Shown: in pieces, positions 12,299-20,791 of the stretch
Layout: each line of letters starts with the position of its first letter
How positions within the stretch are numbered: the stretch's first letter is position 1
DNA from: Apoderus coryli
Taxonomy: Eukaryota > Arthropoda > Insecta > Coleoptera > Attelabidae
DNA: 64,000 bases
Direction of reading: 5' to 3'
Assembly (NCBI GenBank): GCA_911728435.2
Contig: OU452198.1
Span: forward strand, 16,092,001-16,156,000
Position numbers and translations under genes: made by a program
Notes under the pieces: generated by a model
Databases searched by the model: none
Told to the model about the DNA's origin: nothing
Seen by the model: only the letters and a program-made list of their open reading frames with translations

Positions 12299-12351
12299 TG
12301 TTATATGGCTCTCCTAGCCATACTGATGAGAACTGTCCGAGTTCGAAAACA
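12299..12351 (+). ncRNA. Type III hammerhead ribozyme, spacer
   Basis: Second, different complete hammerhead in 53 nt. Helix III: TGTT 12299-12302 with AACA 12348-12351. Cleavage-site A at 12303 (UUA, an allowed NUH triplet). Helix I: TATGGCT 12304-12310 and AGCCATA 12316-12322, loop CTCCT. Core CTGATGA 12323-12329. Helix II: GAACT 12330-12334 and AGTTC 12340-12344, loop GTCCG. Core GAA 12345-12347. Helices are longer than in the arm copies and the sequences differ throughout, so the shared fold is not due to recent duplication. Predicted cleavage between 12303 and 12304. Confidence 0.86.
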
Positions 12352-12479
12352 GGTAGAATACCCACCCCAGCAACAGAAAAATGTTTTGGACATAGTCCAA
12401 TGCGTTTTCAAATACACTAACTAGAAATATCCAGTCAGTCAAAGTTTTGCACTTTCTGTTTGGAGAAGACTCATTTCTA

Positions 12480-12528
12480 CTGTTTCGACTTCGATTCGTC
12501 TCTTCAGTTGCGGAACACCGCAAGACAG
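12480..12528 (-). ncRNA. Type III hammerhead ribozyme, right arm
   Basis: Exact reverse-complement copy of the motif at 11961-12009. On the minus strand helix III is 12528-12525 with 12483-12480, the cleavage C is at 12524, and helix I is 12523-12518 with 12513-12508. CTGAAGA is at 12507-12501, helix II at 12500-12498 with 12489-12487, and GAA at 12486-12484. No base of the 49 differs from the left copy, whereas flanking arm sequence shows substitutions. Confidence 0.88.
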
Positions 12529-13189
12529 CGTTAATTTTCATAATTGGTTTTATTTATTATATAATAATATATTATATGTAGGTATTAGTCATAACTAACA
12601 CAATAAATTCCACCTTCTACATTGGACTAATACTAAACTAAGACGCGTGCGCTATGGAGTTGAATCCCTAACAGCCATGCGCGTCGGCTCATTTTATTAT
12701 TATTTATTTGATTCAAATAACGGTGGACTTGTTTCAAATAACCAGGAATTAACTTTAATGTGTTAATAAAATTAAATAAATAAAGAAATATTTAAAAAAA
12801 ATCAAATAACTATTCATTCCGGACAAACACTGTTTATTTGAGTCAAATAAATTTTGTTTGAGTTAAACAAATAAAAGCTAAATAATTATTTATTAGGGTT
12901 CATTTTTAGAATTTTTTTCAGTGAGATCAAAGTTATTAAGTCCAGTGACGTTAGGGGGGGCAAATAATAAAAATTATTGACAAAAAAAAATGTACGCCAC
13001 TCACTTTAATTTAATTTCGGTATTGTCGTGAGATAGAGCAATTTTTTTATCTCTTCTATTTTTTTCATATAAAATTAAAACATTTTTCATCATACCAAGA
13101 ATATTAGCGAATAATTCAACTAAAAATAACATTAACATTTCGAAGCAAGAAAAAAATAAATAAATAAAATGAACATATATAGGTACCTA

Positions 13190-13490
13190 ATACAAAAAAT
13201 GAATGAAAAAATGACAAAAACTGTTGAAAGTTACGACCTCTAGCTCGGATACATGAATCCAATCTTCTCCTCAGAGACTGGTGAACTCTCTCAAAAATAC
13301 CAGGGTTGGTTCTAATCGAATTACACCCAGCAATAATATGATTCCTTAGGTTATCCACATGTGCCACAGGAGTAGCGTAAACTAAGGATTTCATGTGGCC
13401 CCACATGAAAAAATCCAGTGAATTTAAATCCGGGGATCGTGCAGGCCATAATAGAGGTCCACCTCGGCCAATCCAGCGATTTCCGGACAC
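13190..13490 (-). pseudogene. DD41D transposase C-terminal fragment
   Basis: Open on the minus strand for about 100 codons: GNRWIGRGGPLLWPARSPDL, then NSLDFFMWGHMKSLVYATPV, then FERVHQSLRRRLDSCIRARG. LDFF carries the third catalytic Asp of this transposase type (compare 62576-63184). The N-terminal DNA-binding part and the first two catalytic residues are missing. It belongs to the element at 10351-13569. Confidence 0.8.
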
Positions 13491-13857
13491 GCCTATGGGA
13501 ACTTTTTTTTATACAATGCCCTCAGAAATCACCCCCTTAAATATTGCCGCGTCTTTTTGAAACACCCTGTATATGTATGAATATAAACAGGTAAGAAATC
13601 GACAGAATAAAAATTATTATTTATTATTTTATTTAATGACAGACTAAATCAAGTTGTAACTCCTTAAGGTCTAACAGAGCTTCGAATAAATGATATTACA
13701 TTCCACTGCATCCTATGGATTACTTTTTTAACTTTATTTTGTCAACTTGTGTTTCTTTCAGAAATAAGAGTCGAATATATTCACTAACGATATTCTAAAC
13801 ATCGCCTACTCCAACATAATGGTTTTTGAAATTGAAAATTATTTTCTTTTTTTCTAG

Positions 13858-14046
13858 GCGAAATCAGAAGAGCATTTAGAGCAGGAAAAAGAATGGATCG
13901 ATTCAGAACGAGTATGGCTAATGCACAGAGGTGGGTTCGCGGCTGCAAGAAAATTAAACGATTTGAATTTGGAACCGGGTAAAATCCAGATACAACTTGA
14001 AGAAACTGGCGATATACTGAATGTTGACGAAGATGATATTGAGAAG
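13858..14046 (+). CDS. Myo18: Myo18 exon 2: start of the motor (SH3-like region)
   Basis: Residues 289-351. The acceptor TTTCTAG ends at 13857 and the donor GTATAC begins at 14047, phase 0 both sides. The protein reads ERVWLMHRGGFAAARKL, then KIQIQLEETGDILNVDEDDI. This corresponds to the pre-motor SH3-like segment of class XVIII myosins (W-x-x-H-x-G-F, then VDEDEV). Acidic and well conserved in character; no disruption. Confidence 0.92.
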
Positions 14047-14165
14047 GTATACAACTAGTTGACATAAACTCACGTTTTGATAATAATCTGAAAATTTACA
14101 AGTTATTTTTGAAATGTATTCAAGTTACAGTTTCTTTTTCGTGTTCAAAAAAGTAACTTGTTACC

Positions 14166-14235
14166 AAGTAACTTGGGTACTTAAAAGTAACTTTTTTACC
14201 AAGTAACTTGGGTACTTAAAAGTAACTTTTTTACC
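14166..14235. repeat. 35-bp tandem repeat
   Basis: Two perfect 35-bp units (14166-14200, 14201-14235) starting AAGTAACTTGGGTAC, with partial units on both sides from about 14150. It lies in intron 2. Confidence 0.85.
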
Positions 14236-14257
14236 AAGGTACTACTGACACCTCTTA

Positions 14258-14864
14258 GACCAGAGTCGATAATTTTTGAGACCAAAAAAAATTATGGTAG
14301 GATGAAACCCATTGGAAAAGGTAGAGAGTATAACAAAAATGAAAGGAAAAATAAATTACTGGCATCTGAGGTCGGGAAGGGGGAGGGGGTGAGTTTTTAA
14401 CGGTACAAAACGGTTAATGTCGATTTCCGGTAAAACTGCAAGTCCTATGAAAAAAAGTTAAATGGCAAAGTTGTAGGTAATAAAAATATCTACAACTTTT
14501 ATATCGACACTTTTTTCACATAACCTTAAAATTTATGTGAAAAATTCGAATAACCGAGTTTTTGGTTTTTTATTTTTATCTTTTGCAAAAAAATTTATTT
14601 CTTCACGAAATTTTGTGAAAACTTACCTTTGTATGTCCCAAACATACAGTCATTTTTTTGATTTAAAATATTCATTTTTTCACCTTATTTGGACTTAATA
14701 TCGAAAAAGCTTCCTAATTTTCAATCGAAAATTCTCACGTCAAAATATCTGCTTTTTTAAAAAAGCTGGTGTGTTTTTTGTTCGTTGAAATCTCTACTTT
14801 CTGATGGTATAAAAAAATATACACCATACACTTTTTAACATTTTTAAAATCATCGACCCTGGTC
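14258..14864. mobile_element. MITE of 607 bp with TA duplications
   Basis: TA flanks both ends (14256-14257, 14865-14866). The termini are inverted: GACCAGAGTCGAT at the left and ATCGACCCTGGTC at the right. No coding capacity. It fills most of intron 2. TA duplication suggests mobilisation by a Tc1/mariner-type transposase. Confidence 0.8.
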
Positions 14865-14964
14865 TATCAATTAATTAAAATAATTAGTTTTCGCTTATTC
14901 TTCAAAATGCAGATGCTGTTTCTTGTTATAGCATTGAAATAATAGAGTATATTCTGCTTTGCAG

Positions 14965-15144
14965 GCTAATCCACCTCAATTCGATCGATTAGAAGACTTG
15001 GCTACTCTGAGACATTTAAATGAATCCAGCGTACTACATACTTTACGCCAACGTTATGCTACTAATTTAATACACACCTATGCTGGGTCAAGTACGTTGT
15101 TAGTGATCAATCCCATGGCTCCACTAGCGATTTACTCTGAAAAG
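14965..15144 (+). CDS. Myo18: Myo18 exon 3: beginning of motor core
   Basis: Residues 352-411. The acceptor GCAG ends at 14964 and donor GTGAGT starts at 15145. The protein begins [20 protein letters not shown] and contains [11 protein letters not shown] and LLVINPMAP. This matches the class XVIII version of the conserved myosin stretch (LNE..VL..L..RY...IYTY.G..L..VNP), where it binds the lever and transducer side of the motor. Phase 0. Confidence 0.95.
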
Positions 15145-15332
15145 GTGAGTTTAACGATATATTTTCAATGTGAGTGCCTACCAGGTTGCATCGAACTCAT
15201 TTAACGAATAGGAAGCATTCTGTTCGAGCATCAAAAGACATTCTTCCCTAGAAATCTTTGAGGCGAAATTACAAATTTTCTTTAAATATTTTCACCTGCA
15301 TTGACCTGACGCTTTTACTTAATTTGTATAGC

Positions 15333-15450
15333 TGCACAGTAAAAAATTGCGTGTTAAATTTAACACTCAATGGTGGTACATATAGGATCACAGGCAATCG
15401 GGTATATTAACCAATCATTAAATCTGGTAAAAATGAAATGTTTTTTTATA
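15333..15450. repeat. Possible left half of an interrupted MITE
   Basis: Contains CACAGTAAAAAATTG and the palindrome GTGTTAAATTTAACAC. Sequence of similar character, ending in CAATTTCTACCCAGGGTTAG, occurs at 18969-19175 across the LINE insertion. The two may be halves of one MITE split by the LINE. Similarity of the ends is only partial. Confidence 0.35.
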
Positions 15451-15853
15451 TAATAATAATAATAAATGACTTTATTGTGATTATAATTTTTACAACAAAT
15501 TACATCACAAAAGGCGAAGTTGAGGCATTGCATAGCCTCTTATCTTAACCGTACATTTATGGAACAAAATACCTACATTAATTTACAAAAAGAAACAAAA
15601 AAAAATGGAAAAAAAGAAGTCAAGCTAAACGGAAAATATTATACATATCAATAACCATTGTCCATATTATTTACAAAATAAAACACCACATATAATAAAG
15701 CACCTTACATATTTACAAAATATATCAAATCAAATTGTACAACCCATTCATAAAATCAATCATTGCCAAGAATCAATGTCAGTAAATGGCTCTTAAACGT
15801 TCTACCACACATAGTCTTGACATCATTGGGCAATCCGTTGTATAGTTTGGATA

Positions 15854-18547
15854 TCACGTAAGAAAACGACCTTTCGAATAATGCCGTATTATGTGAGGGT
15901 GCGCTATCACATTCTCATTTCGGGTATTAACATGATGTGCCAGCGCACGAAACTCAATCTTGCTATACAGATACCCCGGCGTCCTACTCAAAATAATTTT
16001 GTTAAACATCACTAGAGAGTGCATTCTCCGTCGCTGCTCCATATTCAACCACTTTAACTCTATTCTCTTTGCCGTTATTCCACGTTCCCTTCTTCTAATG
16101 CCAGATATTAGGCGAACACAAGAGTTTTGCATCAGCTGAATCCTACGCACCTCCGTACTAACAAGGCAAGGTCCATACACCACATCACCATAATTAAAAT
16201 GAGAAAGAACTAAGGTATCACACAGCAACCTCCTCAAAGACGAATCTAACAGTTTCCTCTGACCATATATTAGTTTTAAATTGATAAAGGCTCTTTTGAC
16301 ACATGCACTGACATGTTCCCTAAATCGTAATTCACTGTCTATATGTAAGCCCAAATTTTTAGCCACCTTAGTACATTGCAAATTAAAACCGTTAATGTTA
16401 AGTCTAAATATATCCTTATACCTATTTCGAGCCTTACATGGTCCCAAAAGCAATAGCTGCGACTTGCTGGGATTCAGGTGCAGACAATGCTGCTCCGAGT
16501 GACGCACAAGTTTTTCCAGATCAGAGTTGATACATTCTATACTCTGATAAACAGTCCGTGGATCAAACGAAAAGTATATTTGCGTGTCATCCGCATAAAG
16601 ATGTGCTGAACAATGTTCAAGCACCCTGGTAAGTTGCGAGGTATATATACTGAATAAGATAGGACCCAGTATAGAACCCTGCGGGACTCCACTACGCAGC
16701 GACCGGCGAGCAGACACACTATTCCCCAAACGAACAATCTGAGATCTGTCACTCAGATACACAGACAATAGAGACACGGCCGACTCCCCAAAACCCAGAT
16801 ACCGTAGTATTTCGATCAACAGCCCGTGGTCTAGTCGGTCAAATGCTTTGGAATAATCCAACATGATCAGAGCTGTCAATTTTCCATCATCTGCTTCATG
16901 AAGCACATCATCCAACACCTTCAACAATGCAGTTGAGCAACTGTGCCCCCGTCGGAACCCCGACTGAGTATCAGGCAAAAGCCTGTGCTGAAGGAGGTAG
17001 TCCTTGATCTGTTCATCCAGAATACGTTCCAAAACCTTAGAAACCGCAGGCAACACACTAATAGGCCGCAGGTCGCTCAACGACGCTGGCGAATGGCTCT
17101 TAGGAACGGGTATTACGTTGGCTAATTTCCAACAAGGATAGTTGTGAGTTTCAATAGAATAATTTACTATGTGCAACAGAACAGGAATGATATGAGGGCA
17201 GCTACGAGTCAACATATCAACACTGATCCCATCACTGCCCACCGCATTAGATTTAATCCTCGCCAAAGCATTCAGTACATCCTCATAATCAACCATCTTG
17301 AACTCAAAGGCTACATTATCTCCAACACGGTTAGAGCGATAATAGTCGATTATGTCAGGATCGGGATCAACAACTGGAATATTCACAAAGTAGTCATTCA
17401 CAGCATCAGCATCCTGCAGGTTAACAGGAATTTCAGCCCTATCTTTGCTATATATATTCATCTCGTGCAAAAGTTTCCAATTGTCTCTCCCTCCATTTTG
17501 CTGAATCTGATTGCGAAGATAATTTTTTTTCGCCCTGTCAATAGTTGTAGTTAGCAGATTTCTAATCTTCTTATAAGCAGTCCAATTCTCATACGTCCTG
17601 TTCATCTTGTATCTGCTCAACAGCCGCTGCTTTTGTCTCTTCAGCTCTTTAATATTCCTAGATAACCAAGGGGCCTTCTTTTTGGTAATCCTGACAGTTC
17701 TTACGGGAGCATGACGGTCAAATACACTCAATAGGTACTGATTAAATAAATCAACTTTTTCATTAATATCATTGAGATAAAATACACCATAAAGCGGCAG
17801 GCTCACCAAGTCAGCATAGAAGGAATTTTGATCAAAAGACCTAAAATCACGAAAGGTGTAATAAAATGGCTCAGGCTTGAAAACCTCTCCCTTAACGCAA
17901 CATACAACAGGAAAGTGGTCAGAGAGACGAGCATCATGATCCACCCTGACAGATGATAAACATGAATTAACAGAACACACAAATAAATCCAGCAACGAGG
18001 CCTGACCAAGGCTATGCCTTGTGTGCTCATTCACAACCTGTTTCAAGCTGTACATATCCAGCACACTAAGAAATCGTTGAACATAATTGCAGTCTAGATT
18101 TAAGACATTAATATTAAAATCACCAATACAAACAACATCTGAATCAACAAGAGTCTTACTAACATTTTCTTCAAATTCAAACAAAAATTCAGAGAAATCA
18201 GCAAAACCAGGGGGTCTATACAGCAATCCCAGAGTTGTATGCACACGATTTATTTTAAATCTTACTCAAATCTGTTCCGCCCTCAGCCCATCCAGATCCC
18301 GGATTTCATCAAAGCTAATAGAATTCCGTATATATATGATAACCCCCTCGCCATGCCCATGGCCGCGGTCACGTCGAACAAAGCGATAGCCCTCAATTAT
18401 CAAAAAATCATTATGTGCGTCCTCATTCAACCAGGTCTCTGTTACGCCAATGATATCAAAACCGTTGTTCAAAACATACGACTTAAATTGATTAAACTTT
18501 GGCAACAATGATCGTACATTTAACTGAGCAATACTTAAGGTAGCCAT
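15854..18547 (-). pseudogene. LINE ORF2: endonuclease-reverse transcriptase, one stop
   Basis: Near-complete ORF2 of about 900 codons. It starts MATLSIAQLNVRSLLPK at 18547, the apurinic-type endonuclease start, with VTETWL, then CIGDFNIN and ARLSDHFPVV as catalytic blocks. The reverse transcriptase follows: NVIPVPKSHSPASLSDLRPI, LPDTQSGFRRGHSCSTALLK, MLDYSKAFDRLDH, SGVPQGSILGPILFSIYTSQ, and the active-site YADDTQ. One TGA at 18266-18268 interrupts the endonuclease domain, probably a TGG to TGA change. Near 15885 a frameshift cuts off the last 40 residues, which continue in another frame (SYVISKLYNGLPNDVKT). Otherwise open, so a recent arrival. It copies LINE RNA into nicked chromosomal DNA. 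Confidence 0.92.
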
Positions 18548-18617
18548 TTTTAAATTTAATATACAAAACCCAAAAAAAATCAATAAAAAATATATAAATA
18601 AATAAATAAATTCCAGA

Positions 18618-18948
18618 TTATTCTTGATCTGATTTAAGCAACCCTATGTCATCAGCACTTTCAATCTTATAATATCTAGTCCCATCAGATTTACGACAAT
18701 AGACTTGTCCGTTTTTACACCATACATACTTGTACCCATGTTTCTTGAGTTGCCTAGCCTTACTAAACAATTCACGTACAGCCTTAGGCAGGTCCTCGTT
18801 GATAAATATTCTTCGATCAGGTCCAGCCACCCCCAGTGTTGCAGAATTTATCACTCCCAGATTTTTGCGCTTCTCCAATATGTCAGATCTGACCTTAACA
18901 TCATCAAAAGTGACTAACAGCGGCTTACAAGATGCCTTAGAGGGAAGT
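18618..18948 (-). pseudogene. LINE ORF1, C-terminal part
   Basis: Reads KLPSKASCKPLLVTFDDVK, RRIFINEDLPKAVRELFSKA, then KKHGYKYVWCKNGQVYCRKS. This is the C-terminal domain of CR1-type ORF1 proteins, which resembles the baculovirus FP C-terminal domain and binds RNA. It stops about 35 bp before ORF2. The 5' end of the element is missing upstream of 18968. Confidence 0.8.
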
Positions 18949-18968
18949 TTCTGTGTTATTCTTTTAAT

Positions 18969-19799
18969 TCATTGATAGGTACATTTCGCGTGTAAATTAA
19001 CTTAATTACAGTGTTAATATTTACACTCAAGGGTGTAAAATAAACAAAGCGACGTGTAAGTAAACCATCTTTTAATGGTAATTTACGGCTAATTATTGTA
19101 AATATCATATTATTATAGTGTATTGCATTTGGGTGTGAATTTACTATAGCGGGTGTAACAATTTCTACCCAGGGTTAGTATATACTTTCCAATTTGTTTA
19201 CGTCATTTATCATTATCAAACTAACCAGGCGTTTGAAATTTTATGTTAAAATTGTGCAAGATGTTTGCCATTATAAACCTTCGCTTAGTTTCCTACATGA
19301 TTGAATGACTTAATCAAAGCCGAAAGTACCAGCCTCTAATATAATATACTTACATTTTTCAAATCACTTCGAAAAGGTTTCGGAATGAATAATGACAATG
19401 TTGAATATACGATTTATTATTTATAAAACAAATTATAATTCAAACTATTTGGACAAAATGTCAACCTTAATATAGTACATAACATATGATCAATTTTCGT
19501 CTCCAGTAACAATCTGCGCCGGTACACCATTTTTATTTTCACTATAGAAGAAGAAGAACACTCATGAGAACAATAGTTGATTTTGCGGTGGCGCGTGAGC
19601 AGTTAGCACTGACCTTTGGCATGCCAAGACAATCATGCAGCATTTTAAAAGTGGTTGTACTCGATATTCCAACTATTTCTACGACTTGTTTCTTCTTCAG
19701 TTGAGCATCTTCGAGTATAGGCTTTTCAACAATTGCCGAAGTGATCATTTGAAAACTTTGGCTTTGTTCCTTTGTGGCTTCATATTTATTTAATTGCAA
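18969..19799. other. Intron 3 sequence; possible MITE half and unclear frame
   Basis: 18969-19175 may be the second half of a MITE split by the LINE. A minus-strand frame of 85 codons at 19542-19799 contains KKKQVVEIVGISSTTTFKML, which has the flavour of a transposase helix-turn-helix, but I cannot place it in a family. Confidence 0.35.
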
Positions 19800-20335
19800 T
19801 CAGTACCTTTCTTATAACGGGCTTAGATCGTCACATATGTGGCTTAATCTGGGGTGCCACAGGGCTCTACTTTGGGGTCTTTGCTGTTTTTATTATTCAT
19901 AAATACTGATCTTGATATTGACCTTTCCTGTGAAACATTAATTTTTGCTGATGACTGTAATAGTTTTAAACAAATCCACATTTATAATGACTGTGAGTTG
20001 TTACAGATGGATCTAAACAGGGTTGGGGTTTGGTGCCTAAGAAATCGATTTAATCTTAATCCCTCTAAATGTAAAGTGGTTAGTTTTTCTCGAAGGAAGT
20101 CCACTCTTGATTATTCTTATACCATTCAGAACACTCAGATTGCTAGAGATTTTACAATTACAGATTTAGGAGTTCTTTTTGATGCAGAACAATCTTTCGC
20201 TGGCCATATAGCATGGCTTCATTGTAAAAGAGAAAGCTCGTTTTATAAAAGTATTGTACGATTCGAAGTCGGGTGAATTTTTGTCTGCAATTACCTCTAT
20301 TTTGAAACTACTTATTTTTGTTATATTGGTTTTTT
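19800..20335 (+). pseudogene. Non-LTR reverse transcriptase fragment
   Basis: Plus-strand remnant: MPQGSTLGSLLFLLFINTDL, then LIFADDCNSF with the active-site FADD, then WCLRNRFNLNPSKCKVVSFS and FTITDLGVLFDAEQSFAGHI. This is the palm and thumb region of an insect non-LTR reverse transcriptase, a different lineage from the YADDT LINE at 15.8-18.5 kb. N-terminal domains and the 3' end are absent; it is a dead 5'-truncated copy. Confidence 0.85.
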
Positions 20336-20391
20336 GTTAGAATACATTTTTATTAATTTTTGAATTAATTCATATTTTTATCACTTTTTAG

Positions 20392-20745
20392 GTTGTGTCT
20401 CTATTCAAAGGCTGCAAATCGGAAGATATGCCGCCACACATTTATTCCATGGCTCAATCGGCATATCACAATATGCTAACAACACGAAGAGACCAATCTC
20501 TGCTCTTCATTGGACGTTCCGGTTCTGGTAAAACAACAAATTTCCGACACTGTGTTCAGTATTTGCTGACTGCAGCTGGTTCAATCAACAACGTGCTGAC
20601 TTTGGAGAAGTTAACAGCGCTTTGGACTGTACTGGAGAGTTTTGGTAATTGCAAAACTGTGATGAATTCGAATGCTACCAGATTTACACAGATTTTTAGT
20701 GTCGATTTTGATCAGAGTGGTGTGATTGCGTCGGCCAGTGTTCAG
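20392..20745 (+). CDS. Myo18: Myo18 exon 4: P-loop and switch I
   Basis: Residues 412-529. Acceptor TTTTTAG ends 20391; donor GTAGAA begins 20746. It starts VVSLFKGCKSEDMPPHIYSM and contains the nucleotide-binding P-loop as GRSGSGKT (residues 452-459) where active myosins have GESGAGKT. Switch I is NSNATRFTQI where active myosins have NxNSSRFGK. It continues SVDFDQSGVIASASVQ. These substitutions are typical of class XVIII and agree with the weak or absent ATPase of that class. Phase 0. Confidence 0.96.
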
Positions 20746-20791
20746 GTAGAATATCTATTAAATATTTCTAGAATAAACTCATTAAAACTAG

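Larger units (their letters stand above)
11945..12545. mobile_element. Foldback element with three hammerhead ribozymes
   Basis: Arms 11945-12121 and 12368-12545 are inverted copies; in the stretches compared I found only two mismatches, near 12017 and 12027 of the left arm. The spacer is 12122-12367. Each arm carries an identical 49-nt type III hammerhead motif, and the spacer carries a different one, listed separately. Both arms could encode the same short peptide beginning MKINAVLRCSATEE, but this is explained by the inverted repeat and lacks protein-like features. No transposase, no clear target duplication; it is nested in the DD41D element. The family is not one I recognise. It may be a non-autonomous retroelement or DNA foldback. 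Confidence 0.85.
10351..13569 (-). mobile_element. Degenerate DD41D (rosa-like) transposon with nested insertions
   Basis: A 3219-bp element flanked by TA (10349-10350, 13570-13571). Left terminus CAGAGCGGCAAAAAGATGCG; right terminus, inverted, CAGGGTGTTTCAAAAAGACG. The similarity continues (GCAATATTTAAGGGGGTGAT, then GTTCCCATA and TCCGGA), giving long inverted repeats. Transposase remains lie near the right end on the minus strand (13190-13490). A large hairpin (10780-11408) and the hammerhead-bearing foldback (11945-12545) are nested inside. A solo piece of the same terminus lies at 60838-61130. Confidence 0.82.
15451..18968 (-). mobile_element. CR1-like non-LTR retrotransposon, 5'-truncated
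   Basis: LINE inserted antisense in Myo18 intron 3. From its 5' (right) end it has the C-terminal part of ORF1 (18618-18948), ORF2 with endonuclease and reverse transcriptase (18547-15854), a 3' UTR with AATAAAGTCATT near 15465, and a short TTA-rich simple-repeat tail at 15451-15465. A second 3' fragment of the same family is at 39088-39720. Target duplications could not be made out. Confidence 0.88.

Noticed and set aside
11948..12541. Paired open frames starting MKINAVLRCSATEE on both strands
   Set aside because: They are mirror readings of the inverted arms and run straight through the hammerhead motifs. No protein signature.
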